Assembly (NCBI GenBank): GCA_037975125.1
Contig: CM075852.1
Coordinates: 11,256,814 to 11,320,813, forward strand
Reading direction: 5' to 3'
Origin: Latrodectus hesperus
Lineage: Eukaryota; Arthropoda; Arachnida; Araneae; Theridiidae
Length of the DNA: 64,000 bases
Shown piece by piece: positions 9,022-19,958 of this stretch; the first letter of the stretch is position 1, and each line of letters starts with the position of its first letter. The position numbers were made by a program, and so were the translations under genes. Below the pieces are notes generated by a model that worked only from the letters and a program-made list of their open reading frames with translations, was not told where the DNA came from and did no database searches.

Positions 9022-9629
9022 TGTTACAAATTTGTAAATAATGATTATATTTGTCTTAAAATATCTCAGACAGATCAGAAATTCTCACATTTTGGGCAAA
9101 AATTGCGGTATTTAGACGTGTTGTAGTTTAAAAGCGGATTTCCTAATGATTTGGCGACTTGGCGACAGTTGGCGAGATTCTTGGCGACTTGGCGACGGTT
9201 GGCGAGATTTTTGGCGACTTGGCGAGAAATCGATACTTCTGGAAACATCCATCACCTAAGCTCTAGGACCAATACTTTTCGAGATAGCCTAGAAGCTTCC
9301 AGAGCCTTGGCGAAATTGGTAGATTTCTCCGCCAAGTCAGGTATAAATACCGCAGCCCGACATGGAAGAGTCAGTAGAGTATTGTGAAGACAGTCAGTTT
9401 AGTGAAGACGATTAGTTGTGACTGCTAGTTGTTCTCTGTCTGAGGTATTTGAGACCTGTGATTGGAAGCTGTTTCTTATTATACCTGACAAATTGTAGCT
9501 GTATAATTGTGATTGTTACAGCGGGAATTTCGTTTATCTTGTGAAGTTTTTACGAATAAAAGTCTTGTGTTAATTAAGTGGTCGCTTTATTCAACTCTCA
9601 ATCAACACGAACCCGTGGAGCTCGGTACA
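9022..9629 (+). repeat. 3' LTR of Gypsy element
   Basis: It is 608 bp, the same length as the 5' LTR and identical by eye. It is followed by the target duplication GTAT (9630-9633). Confidence 0.95.
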
Positions 9630-9633
9630 GTAT

Positions 9634-10274
9634 CATTGGTAAGAAAAAAGACTTTTAAACTCATCTTTTCTTTGTGTGCTGTCAAATTTTGAAATCATTA
9701 AAAGCATGCCGTGACAAAAAAAATGGTTGACAATCATTCTTCTATAAAAATGCTTATGAATCGTGTAAAATGTTTTAAATTTTTATATGAAAGTAATTTA
9801 CATATTATTAATAATTCACAGCACAATTACCACATGAAACTAAACTATAATATACTCATGCCATTTATAAATTTTAAAATAAATAAATAAAAGTTTCTGA
9901 TTTGTTGTGTATTCGTATTGACTTTGATAATTATTTCTGTTCATAAAACGCGCGCGCGATTTTTCTCATCAAATACATAGAAATGAAGCATCAAATATGT
10001 ATTTTAATTATAAATTTATGTGTTTATATTTTAAATGGTAATACAGTAAAATCGTTAGAATTGCAACATATAAGATATTTTAAAGATACGTGTTATTAAA
10101 ATGCTTTTAATTTTTTTTTAACAATTTACTTTAAATGTATATTCAATCATTTAAAAAATATCATCCATTAAATTTTGTCATTTTATGATGTTTATATGCT
10201 TTATTTGAGCGTTTTGTTAGTATTTAAGATTTTCCTATTATTTAAGATATAATCTCTTTAAAATCCGTTAAACT
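9634..10274. other. AT-rich DNA, nothing recognised
   Basis: The only local oddity is a short (CG)5 run near 9949. I see no gene. Confidence 0.6.
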
Positions 10275-10288
10275 ATATTTATCTTGAA

Positions 10289-10588
10289 GCCGACCGATTG
10301 GCTGAGTGGTTAGCGTTCCTGACTCCTGAACTGTGGGTCCCGGGTTCGAATCCCGGTTCGGGCATGGATGTTTCTTTCCTTCTCTGTTCTCTCTGTCCTT
10401 TCTTCTGTGTTGTTGTATAAATGTGGCCCGCCCTATAAACGGGTTTGTGGTGGTATGGCGCGGGTAACGCTACTCGTCTCCATGACTTGGTTCACAGGTG
10501 CCCGCTGGGTAACGATAAATGAGTACCAGCTCTGGCCTTGTTGTGGCATAGGGTTCAACCCTCTTGTGAACGCCATTGGATAAAAAAA
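10289..10588 (+). repeat. tRNA-derived SINE with 14-bp target-site duplication
   Basis: The tRNA-like head starts GCCGACCG. It has an A-box TGGCTGAGTGG and a B-box GGTTCGAATCC within a perfect CCGGG/CCCGG T stem, ending TTCGGGCA. A ~200-bp body and an A-rich tail follow. It is flanked by ATATTTATCTTGAA at 10275-10288 and 10589-10602. A diverged second copy is at 32491-32797. The 71-codon open frame inside is not a gene. Confidence 0.88.
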
Positions 10589-10681
10589 ATATTTATCTTG
10601 AAACAAAGAAAAAATAATGTTTTATTTTCCTTAGGAAGTAAGTAGCTAAATGAATAATTTCTTCTGTTTATCATAATTGTA

Positions 10682-11574
10682 TTAGGTTGGTGCGTATGAA
10701 ATGTCGGATTCTCTTTACATGCGGACGTTTTCCTCCCTGTTTTCGTTATACTTTTGTATTTGGCATAACCTCATTCATACTCGTATTGTCCATTGCCAGA
10801 GACTCATTTCAGCAAAATAGGTTTTCTCGAAGGTCTTCCCTTTTTTATTTCTTTTGAGTTTATTGCCGATATGAATTCTGCCGACATTCGCGTCATTTTC
10901 TTATATGAGTACAAACTTGGTAATAGTGCTGCAAAAGCTGCACGCAACATAAACCAAGCGTTTGGGGAGAATACGGTTAACGATCGGAAAGTGCAGCGTT
11001 GGTTCGAAAAATTTCGGACTGGCGATTTTTCACTGCAAAATGAGCCGCGCGGAAGACCCAAAACGTCTGTGAAGAATGATGACCTGAAGGCTCTAGTGGA
11101 AGCGGATCCAGCCGTATCCACGAGGGAACTTGCTATCAGGATGAAAGTTGACCATACAACGATATTGAGACACCTTTCTGAGATTGGCAAGGTTAAGAAG
11201 ATGGACAAGTGGGTACCGCACGCACTGACAGAGCGAAATAAGCTGGATCGGTTAAACGTATGCTCATCATTGCAGCATCCACCCTATTCACCGGATCTCT
11301 CGCCGACCGATTTTCATTTTTTCAAGCATTTAGAGCTGTTTTTAAGGGGCAAACACTATGAAAATGAAGACAGTCTAAAAAACTCGATATCAGAGTTTAT
11401 TAATTCTAAAGACCAAAATTTTTTTAAGACAGGCATCTACGCTTTAAAATCTCGTTGGGAGAAGTGTATTGAAGCGAATGGAGCATACTTTGATTGAATA
11501 AACAGCTTTTGAAGAAAGATATGCAGTTTTATACAATCACTTAAGAATCCGACATTTCATACGCACCAACCTAA
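10682..11574 (+). mobile_element. Mariner transposon with internal deletion
   Basis: Terminal inverted repeats of about 28 bp (TTAGGTTGGTGCGTATGAAA at the left, its complement at the right) are flanked by the TA target duplication (10680-10681, 11575-11576). The 893-bp length is about 400 bp short of a full mariner, because the transposase gene has lost its middle. Confidence 0.93.
10871..11497 (+). CDS. Mariner transposase with in-frame internal deletion
   Basis: It is 208 residues against about 345 in intact mariner transposases. The N-terminal DNA-binding region is intact: two helix-turn-helix units from MNSADIRVIFLYEYKLGNSA to HTTILRHLSEIGKVKK, including the linker GRPKT. The WVPHALTE motif follows. 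After NVCSSL the frame jumps straight to HPPYSPDLSPTDFHFF, which holds the third acid of the DD34D triad. The first two catalytic Asp residues and everything between are missing, so it cannot cut DNA. The deletion keeps the frame and the terminal YFD, so a DNA-binding protein able to occupy mariner ends is possible; that role is inference. Confidence 0.88.
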   Translation: MNSADIRVIFLYEYKLGNSAAKAARNINQAFGENTVNDRKVQRWFEKFRTGDFSLQNEPRGRPKTSVKNDDLKALVEADPAVSTRELAIRMKVDHTTILRHLSEIGKVKKMDKWVPHALTERNKLDRLNVCSSLQHPPYSPDLSPTDFHFFKHLELFLRGKHYENEDSLKNSISEFINSKDQNFFKTGIYALKSRWEKCIEANGAYFD

Positions 11575-11576
11575 TA

Positions 11577-13620
11577 AAATTGCTTTCATTTAAATTTCAA
11601 AGGTATTCAAAATCCCATCCCTGTTTTTTAGTCTAGCAATTATGAAATTTCAAATGTCAACCAGATATTTTCCCAACTAAAAATTTACATTCCTTTTTCC
11701 ATTTTTGTGGAAATTTCTTTATATAATACCAATTATTTGGATTTTTAGCATATCTATCAGCTGAGCAGTTTGTCAAATAGCTTGTATGACTTTTCCTTTT
11801 GAAAATATCACTCGGCATTGCAACCTATTATGTAATTTGTGTACTTTGCAAAAATCTGTAGGATTTTTCACTATTGTTATGGCATAGCATTTGGCGAGTT
11901 TCTTTAATTATGATAAAAATTTCATTGTTATTATTCAATAACAGAAGTATTATTTAAACTTGCAGATGATCTATGAGAATAATGTGAAATCAAATTGCAG
12001 CTTTAATATCCCTCGCTTTGAAACCTATCAAATAAAATTCTTTTAATTTACGAAAATTAGCAACACAACCATTATTTTTGTACTGCAGTTTTGATACTTA
12101 TCATATTAAAACAACATAGGTTTATATGTACATATGGAATAAGTTACCAGTATTGATATATATTAAGTTTTATAAAAAAAAATTATTTTTTCAAAAAGGG
12201 GTAATGATATGACAATGACCTAAAACTATTCTGTTTAATGTAAAACTACAGAAATTATTTATTCAAAAAGCATTATATGAGCAATATGTTTATCTTCTTT
12301 TTGAACCACGTGCAAGAGAATAATGGAATGTTGCTCAAACTGTTATGAAATATAGGAATGCTTTAATATACGGTCATTAGACTAACAACACATTATGCAT
12401 GAATAACTTATCACCAAGGTTACTTACTTTAACTCATTACTATTATGGTAACATATGCATTTTACTATGAAAATAAATACTAAGAAACAATATTTAAAGA
12501 AACTACTCCTGAATTTTTGAAAAAAATGATAATTCAACTATCAATCTTAAATAAAAACAGTTATTAAAAGCAAAATACACTAATATTTATTTAGAATTTT
12601 GGAGATTCTGTATGATAAGTTATATTAGAAGTACATAATATCAATGCTTTTTTTCACATAAAACAATGATAAATGGAGGAATGAAAATCTCATTTAGAAA
12701 ATTGCGTAATGATTGAACAAAGTATTAATCTTGTTTTAGAAAAATTAAAAAAAAAACATTAATTCAGCATTTGCATTTTTAAACTAGTAATAAAATAATT
12801 TCTTTATTGAATTGTTTTGCTATTACACCGTATTGTGTGTATAGCCAAAAAAAAAATGCACAACCCATTTACAAACTATAATTGTAAACACACAATAACT
12901 ACAGAGCAAAATCATTTTCTTTTCCGGCAAATTTCTTTAAGAAAAATATACAGTTTTATTGATATAAAATGTAAATACATTTTTAAATGTTAAATGTTAC
13001 ATTTTATTTAAAATTCAATACAAATTACAGAAGGTAAACGCAACCAAAGCGTACAGAAATTAAGTAAGATAGAAGTGTGAATATTTCACAAATCACTGGA
13101 AATATTTTATACTCCAACAACTGAACCTGAATTTAATAAAATTTCCCAAACACATAACCACTTTAAAGGCTAGTTTTATCATTCGGTAAGGCATTGACGG
13201 TCGTTTTGCTATATTTCAAGAAATTAATAGTTAATCACCGCACCTAAATATTTAGCATATTAATGTAGGATATGAATGTCATTTATTAATTGTAATAATG
13301 ATCATTAATTGTAGATTTAAGAAATCATAGATTTATGAGATTGGCTGAAATAATTTTATTACTTACAAGCAAGACTAGACCACTAAATTTGCAGGCCGTA
13401 ACTTCTAATGGAAAAACGTGTACCAAGTAGTAAGGGGATAAATTGTGATTTAGAAAACCAACAAAATATTTACTGTTTACTTAGCTTGTTCAAAATACTG
13501 TTTTGCTTCATGAAATGAAGCTTCTCTAATAGATCACATAAAAGCAAATCGATTGAAGTATGGAACCCTTGAAATTTCAGTTTATTTACGAAGAAATAAA
13601 CATTGAAGTCGTCTTTTCTT
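11577..13620. other. AT-rich DNA, nothing recognised
   Basis: About 2 kb with no open frame of note, no repeat ends and no protein similarity that I can see. Confidence 0.6.
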
Positions 13621-13669
13621 TCATTTACGTTGCAATACATTTCCTGTTTCAAGCGTATTGGAAAAACCT

Positions 13670-14530
13670 AAAATACATTCGCTAAATGGACAAAAACAAC
13701 CATCATCATTCATGGCGTGCCAGCCTAGGATGGGCCAAGGACTTCTGAACAAGTTTCTTCTAGCCACCTCTATGGCAGCCAAACTCCTCCGACTTTTTAT
13801 TCCAAGGACCCTACAGACTTCTTCGACTGCATCCACCCATCTCAGCTTTGGTCTTCCTCTTCTTCTGACGCTGATGGGTTTTGCAAAAAAATTTCCCTTA
13901 GTGTTTTATTGTCCTTCATTCTAATAACATGTCCAACCCAATTGAGACGGCTTACTTTAATGTGATGTACAACGTCTGGCTCCTTGTACATTCGGTAGAT
14001 TTCTGTATTGTATCTTCTGCGCCCGTTTTCCTTCCTACCTCCAAAGATACTTCTTAAAATCCTGCGTTCAAATAGGCCCAACAGCCTCTCCTCTCTTACA
14101 GTCAAAGTCAAAGTTTCCGAGGCATAGGTCAAAACGGGACGGATAAGCGTTCTATAGATCTGTAACTTGGTTTTTCGTGATAAAAATTTAGTTTTTAATA
14201 AATGTCTTAGGCCAAAAAAGGCTTTCTTATCTGCAGTTAAACGTCTTCTTACCTCTGGGAGAATGTCATTATTTTTGTTAACCATTGAGCCAAGATTGAT
14301 AAATTCATCAATTGTTTAAAATTTAAAATCACCAAAGAGTAGATGAGTTTGGGTAAATTGGGTTCTAGTTACAGGGAAATGTTTAGTTTTAACTTGACTA
14401 ACAACAAGCCCTGCCGGCCTGGCCTCCCTCTCAATAGCTTCAAAGGCTTCTATCAAGTATTTTTTACTTCTGGCTACCAGTGCAAGACAAAAACAATACT
14501 TTCTCAAAAAATAAAGAAATAAGTACAAAT
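13670..14530 (-). pseudogene. 5'-truncated non-LTR retrotransposon (LINE) reverse transcriptase remnant
   Basis: Read on the minus strand, this is the C-terminal part of an endonuclease/reverse-transcriptase LINE protein. Conserved stretches are LVARSKKYLIEAFEAIEREA and KTKHFPVTR (14530-14380), FINLGSMVNKNND, RRRLTADKKAFFGLRHLLKT, LSRKTKLQIYRTLIRPVLTY, RYNTEIYRMYKEPDVVHHIK and LNWVGHVIRM. The closing DAVEEVCRVLGIKSRRS block lies at 13830-13740. It is split over at least three frames by indels. The catalytic FADD-type motif and endonuclease are absent, as expected for 5' truncation. Confidence 0.85.
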
Positions 14531-15502
14531 TTATAAATATTGTTACACTATAAAATTATCCTAGAAAATTTAGAAAAATGGTGGATCGGATGCCGTACAT
14601 ATTTTTTCCCTACCTCAAGGGATTAAGTATTTAAAAAAGGGGAAAGAACCAACCCTTTGGTCATGATGTGGGCAGTTTCAAAACAAAGCATCGCGACAAA
14701 AGCAACTTTACAGTGAGTTCAAATCAGGGATAATAATGGCTTGAATTAATTATAAAAACTTTATTCAAAATATAGAAATGTATACATAGCCCCCTTTTTA
14801 AATTAGCTGGAAATCAACTTTCTGATAGAAATTTCAACCCATTCAGTGAAGATGAATTCAATTCCTGACAAAAATCCAGAGAACACACAAAATGAGAATT
14901 TTATTTATACAATAAGAATTTAGAGATGGTGTTTACATTTATTAATTAAGGCCTGATAAAGTCTATAATTAATTTTCGTGAATAAATTTTGTAAAATTTA
15001 CGTTATACAATTGTTTTCTAACTGAGCATTTGAAAATAATTGTACAATATGATTTTTCGTTTCAGTGTGATAAATTCTTTATATCGAATCAATAACAAAT
15101 ACATAAACTACAACTGCCTCATGTTATAAAATCTATTTGAACAAGTATTTTTAAGACTCGCTGATTAATACATACAATATGGTTCTGACAACAAATAAGC
15201 ATGTGATAATTGTGCATTGTTACACAAGTTGTGTAACAACTACATACAAGAGTATCTCCTGTTAAATTCATATTGTACAATTGTTTTCTAAGACTCATTG
15301 ATTAGAATCTGCAACAGTTCCAACACCAAATACATTATCTATGTTGATATGAATACCTGTTAAGTTTTCGAATAGATAAGAGTATTTTATAAACTGTTTT
15401 TTTTTTATTCATTTAAAAATATAAATGACGTGCTTGGAAATCGGAATCCTTCCAGTTTCATACGACTTCCACAAAAAAATTCGAAAAATGAAACCGCAGT
15501 AA
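14531..15502. other. AT-rich DNA, nothing recognised
   Basis: No gene or repeat end was recognised up to the Tc1-like left terminus. Confidence 0.55.
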
Positions 15503-15678
15503 TACACTGCTGTCCTTCAAAATTGCAACACCAAGAAAGACAAGATATATCACAACATTTATTTTGTAGATAACATGTTAACCAAGTATCAAATGATTAA
15601 ATTTATAGATTTCTGTGAAGTGTGGTTCTCGCCGAAATCAGTAGCCAGATTAGCCGCCATTGTTGGAGATCACAGCTG

Positions 15679-16523
15679 TCACACGCCTCGATATTGAATT
15701 AAAGAGATTTTGGATGATGTATTCTTGAAGTACAGCAGATCAAAAGTAGCTTTCACGCGTTGCCAAAGTTGATCTGGTGTGACAGCTGGGGATATAATCT
15801 GGGTCAATCGTTGATCAATTATGGACCACGTGTTTTCTATCGTCGAAAGATCCGGGGAGCAAGCCGGCCAGGGAAGCAATTCAACAATCTGGCGATTGAC
15901 GAAGAACTCTTAAGCAATGCGTGCCCCATGTGGTCACGCAGTATCCTGTTGAAATATGGCTGTGGGCAAGCCCTGGGGGTAAAGAAGGACAATTGGCTCC
16001 AACACCTCGGTGATGTAGAGCTGGCTGTTTAAAGTACCGGCAATGCGTACTAGAGGAGTGCGAGAGTGATATCCAATATCACCCCATACCATAATACCGG
16101 CTGCAGGATCAGTGTGGTGAAGCATAACACAGCTGTTCAGCATCCTCTTTCCAAGGTGTCTCCAGACTCGAATGCGACCATCGTGGTGTTGCAGACAGAA
16201 GCAAGACTTGTCAACAAAGACAATTTAATTCCATTCTGCCGTCCAAATCCTTCTTTCATCGCAATGTTGGCGGCGGAGACGTCAGTGGTTCTGCGTTAAA
16301 GGTAAATGGAGCAATGAACATCTTGCGTCCGCAAGACCATTCTGCTGTAAATGGCATCGAATGGTAGGTGCAGACACTGGATGATGCGTTACAGACTGAA
16401 TGTGCTGTGCTATGGTTCGTGAGGGAGCTGTGCGATCCGTCACTGCCATGTATACAATTTGCCTGTTATCACGTGAAGTGGTGCACTGAGGTGGATGCGA
16501 TCGAACCAGTCGGTCCGTCGTAC
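15679..16523 (-). pseudogene. Tc1-like transposase, C-terminal part
   Basis: On the minus strand the reading passes through TTDRLVRSHPPQCTTSRDNR and RTIAQHIQSVTHHPVSAPTI (DNA-binding half). It continues with GIMVWGDIGYHSRTPLVRIA, ITEVLEPIVL and FQQDTA (second acid region), and LPWPACSPDLSTIENTWSII (third acid), ending near YRGV. Several indels move it between frames, and the segment around the first catalytic Asp is shifted. It is a non-functional copy, typical of the abundant Tc1 families of arthropods. Confidence 0.87.
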
Positions 16524-17044
16524 CAACACCCCCTAGAATACAAGTCCTGAGCCAACACCCCTTGAATACAAGTCCTGAGCCAACACCCCCTAGAATACAA
16601 GTCCTGAGCCAACACCCCCTAGAATACAAGTCCTGAGCCAACACCCCCTAAAATACAAGTCCTGAGCCAACACCCCCTGGAATACAAGTCCTGAGCCAAC
16701 ACCCCCTAGAATACAAGTCCTGAGCCAACACCCCCTAGAATACAAGTCCTGAGCCAACACTCCCTAGAATACAAGTAATAAGCCAACACCCCCTAGAATA
16801 CAAGTAATGAGCCAACACCCCCTAGAATACAAGTAATGAGCCAACACCCCCTAGAATACAAGTAATGAGCCAACACCCCCTAGAATACAAGTCCTGAGCC
16901 AACACCCCCTAGAATACAAGTCCTGAGCCAACACCCCCTAGAATACAAGTCCTGAGCCAACACCCCCTAGAATACAAGTCCTGAGCCAACACCCCCTAGA
17001 ATACAAGGCCTGAGCCAACACCCCCTAGAATACAAGGCCTGAGC
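16524..17044 (+). repeat. 18-copy tandem array of a transposon terminal repeat (29-bp unit)
   Basis: Units read CAACACCCCCTAGAATACAA plus GTCCTGAGC. Variants are grouped: eight of the first type, then a block ending AATAAGC/AATGAGC (about 16770-16870), then TCCTGAGC again, and finally two with GCCTGAGC. The last unit and the following GC match the single right-hand terminal repeat exactly over 31 bp; inner units have drifted. One unit is 28 bp. The block structure suggests unequal exchange or slippage after insertion. Confidence 0.95.
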
Positions 17045-17256
17045 GCTCGAACAGGAAGTGGCTGTGACGTCACGAAAACAAGACCTGTTTCTCTCGACTG
17101 GAGTGAGGGAGTTTTTACATTTTCAACGTGAAACGTGTGAACAACGTGGTGGCGTTTTAATGATTTTTAAATATTTTCTTTATTAGCTTACTTTTAAATT
17201 GATTTCTTCTGATTATTTTTCCTGGATAGTGCATTTTCCACAAAAACTGCTGAATC

Positions 17257-18344
17257 ATGCCATCTAGGTGCTGCGTTCCTTATTGTAAAGGAAATTACGA
17301 CATTAGTAATACTACTGTTAAACGTTTTCAAGTTTCCAATGGATAAAGAACTTTTAAAGAAATGGATTCTATCTATTCCAAGGAAGGATTTTTAACCAAC
17401 GAAATCATCAAGGGTAAGTTTCATACATTTAATTAAAATTTTTATTTAGTATGCATGATTTACTCGTATGATATTAGAAATAATTGAATGTTAAAATTAA
17501 ATGTTTCATGAATATTTTAAAATTTAAGAGAAAGAACGATATATTACTGATTTTATATATTTGTTAAGGATAAATAAATGCTTGTATAAACGTGTGAGGG
17601 GAAATGTAAAAAATCAATTTAATAATAGATAAATGTTTAAGCACATGGTATATACATCAAATGTATAAATATATATGAATATTAATACACATTAATATCA
17701 AATTATTGTGAAAACAACTATTATTACCATAACATATATTTTTAATGAAAAATCTAATGTTGAAATTGCATATTTTAACTTTATTTATAGCTCTCTGCTG
17801 ATTCGCCAATTAAAAACTTAATATTTTATAAAAACTTAGATATTTTAAAAACTTAAATATAATTTTTTAATGTTATATTTATTAGGAAGAAATACTTTTA
17901 GCATAAGAAATAATGTATTTACTATATTATATATTACATGGATATTTACTAAATTCGTTCTCTCCTATGGTACAATTAAATGTTTCAAAAAAAAGTCTAA
18001 GAATTATTTAGCTTTGTTTGGAAATGAAATCATTTTCAAATATGTTATTTGCTTTATAAATTATCATAAGATTAATTAAAAATTAGTTATTTAATTTACT
18101 TCTTATGCACAATTGTTTTATTAGCCTGCTCTTGAAAAATTGTGGTATAGAAATGATGGGATTAAGAAATTAATATTTACTTGAAACAAAATTTAGACAT
18201 ATTTATTGCTAATATGATTAAGTTAAAAAAATTGAAAAAAATATTAAATCCAGTCATCAAATTTTGTTTCAGGTTTGTGAATTACACTTTAAAGAGGATG
18301 ATAATGAAAGAGAGACGTATGTATTTGATAACAACCCTACGTAA
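17257..18344 (+). pseudogene. THAP-domain gene remnant, two exons
   Basis: Exon 1 (17257-17413) starts MPSRCCVPYCKGNYD, the typical THAP start with its first zinc cysteines. It then needs a one-base shift to continue KFPMDKELLKKW and SIPRKDF, where an in-frame TAA follows. The donor is AGG|GTAAGT at 17414. After an 859-bp intron ending TTTGTTTCAG, exon 2 (18273-18344) gives VCELHFKEDDNERETYVF, the conserved C-x2-H plus HF of the THAP C2CH zinc finger, and stops at 18342. THAP domains bind DNA in P-element transposases and related host factors. The exon pair and splice sites are clear; the coding capacity is broken and no transposase body follows. Confidence 0.85.
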
Positions 18345-18539
18345 ATTAAAAACATTACAAAAATAACATTTCATTGAATATGTCTAATTCTAATTAAATT
18401 TTTATTACTGATTCTTATAATATTTTTCATTACTGTTTGTTGTAATTATAACATAAAATATACTTTTAAGCAAATCATGCACAAGATTAATGAGTTGAAG
18501 AATAAATGTAATAAATGTATGATCAGATTATATATAATT

Positions 18540-19640
18540 TCATTTTTATTTATAAAACTGTGCTCCTCATGTATATTCTTGAATTGCATCCAGTTGTATA
18601 ATAATGAATTATCTGTATATATATATGCCTGTATATTTTTTCAAATTTTATAAATAAATGCTTTTTACTTAAGGGTGTGTTTTATTTACTTACTGTTTTA
18701 AAATCAAGAATATGCAATTTGATTTAGTTATGCCATTAAAATTCTAATGTTAAATTTCATAGAAATATTTTCATAACAAATAATTTACAGGATAAACAAT
18801 CTCTCTTTATATGTCTTACTATTTTTTCATAAATTCTTCCAAGTGCAGTAAAACTCTTCTATCTCTACTTAACGATATAATTCGTTAAGTTAATTAAATG
18901 CTACTTTAACAAATCTAAAATTATTTTCTGCAAATAAAAGTAATTTAAGTTTGTTAATTTTAAAGTGATAAAATAAAAAAATTGTTAATTCTAATATTTT
19001 TTCTGTAATTGCTTACAGTTATTATAATGTTTTGGTGATAAAAATCCTATACATTAATGAGAAGAAAAAATTTAGTAAACTCATATTCCAACGCAATGTT
19101 ATTAATATAAAAATTGTATTTCCTATATATACGCAATTCTATTTATAAAACTAAATTTATATTCCTCGTGAATGTTTTTCAATTGTGTCTAATTATATTA
19201 TGATGGATAATCAATATAAAAATGTGTATATTTTTTTGAATTTATAAATATTTTAAACTTAAATTTACGTTTTAATTTTAGTGTAATGAACTTCTTGTTT
19301 TATAATCGAGGAAATTACTGTTTGAAATAGTTATGATATTAAAATTCTAATATTAAATTTCATATTTAATACTAGAACTTTTAATGACAAATAAAAAAGT
19401 TAACAACTTTAAACTCTTTTTTTATTAGTTTTACTATTTTTCTAAAAAAATAAAATATATATCTATATATTAAGTAAAATTGTTCTACCTTTATTTACAT
19501 TTATATTAAGTAAAATTCTTCTACCTTTAAAAAATGAACTAATTCTTTAAGTTTATTACTTTAACAGATGTAATCATATTTTCTAAAGGTAAAAAAAAAT
19601 TTTGGTTTGTTAAATTCAATGTGATATTTTACTTAAAAAC
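18540..19640 (+). repeat. Diverged tandem duplication of about 600 bp inside the THAP element
   Basis: Segments near 18540-18975 and 19135-19635 share ordered blocks. Examples are CTCATGTATATTCTTGAATTG with CTCGTGAATGTTTTTCAATT, the ATTAAAATTCTAATGTTAAA block, and TAAAACTCTTCTATCT with TAAAATTCTTCTACCT. Both are non-coding. Confidence 0.6.
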
Positions 19641-19794
19641 AAAAAAAAAAAAAAAAACTAGACATTTGATGGTTTTACACGTGCAAATTTCGTTTATCTT
19701 TTGCCGATGTAACAGCGACGGCGAAGATTTCAACAGATCTTCTCTTGATGACTCATAATTCTTGCGCTCAGGCCTTGTATTCTAGGGGGTGTTG

Positions 19795-19958
19795 GTCGTA
19801 CCCTCCTGCATCCAACGATCACATATCCGCATTACAGTTGTTCGGTTTCGTCCAACACGACTACTGATTTCCCTGAAAGAATCTCGGTAGGCCACTATTT
19901 TTCCTCTGTCGAACTCGGACACTTGGTCAAAAAATGATCATTGTTTTCTACGAGGCAT
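19795..19958 (-). pseudogene. Tc1-like transposase, N-terminal part
   Basis: From the ATG at 19958 (minus strand) the frame reads MPRRKQ, a stop, then FDQVSEFDRGKIVAYRDSF and REISSRVGRNRTTVMRICDR, a helix-turn-helix typical of Tc1 transposases. It is cut off by the P-like insertion and continues at 16523. One in-frame stop near the start marks decay. Confidence 0.85.

Larger units (their letters stand above)
3300..9629 (+). mobile_element. Complete young Ty3/Gypsy LTR retrotransposon
   Basis: This is a 6,330-bp element with 608-bp LTRs (TG...CA ends), a primer-binding site, gag, pol and a polypurine tract, bracketed by the 4-bp duplication GTAT (3296-3299 and 9630-9633). By eye the two LTRs have no differences, so insertion was recent. 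The order protease, RT, RNase H, integrase places it in Ty3/Gypsy, not Copia. There is no third frame after integrase, hence no envelope gene. gag has one CCHC knuckle, integrase has a GPY/F-type tail, and pol lies in the -1 frame with a canonical slippery site. One frame break between RNase H and integrase probably makes this copy non-autonomous. Confidence 0.97.
16524..19794 (+). mobile_element. THAP-domain (P-like) DNA transposon with amplified left terminal repeat
   Basis: A 3.27-kb insertion inside the Tc1-like element. Its terminal inverted repeat is 31 bp, beginning CAACACCCCCTAGAATACAA. At the right end there is one copy (19764-19794); at the left there are 18 tandem copies. GTCGTAC(C) is directly repeated on both flanks (16517-16523 and 19795-19801), a 7- or 8-bp duplication depending on how the shared C is assigned. 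P elements make 8-bp duplications. It carries a two-exon THAP-domain pseudogene and a diverged tandem duplication, but no recognisable catalytic domain, so it is a non-autonomous derivative. Assignment to the P superfamily is inferred from THAP plus duplication size. Confidence 0.82.

Noticed and set aside
10289..10365. Functional tRNA gene
   Set aside because: Good A- and B-boxes, but the anticodon and acceptor stems are poor, and a tail plus a 14-bp duplication show a SINE.
16524..17044. CRISPR array
   Set aside because: Units are contiguous 29-bp tandem copies without spacers, and they are copies of a transposon end in an animal genome.
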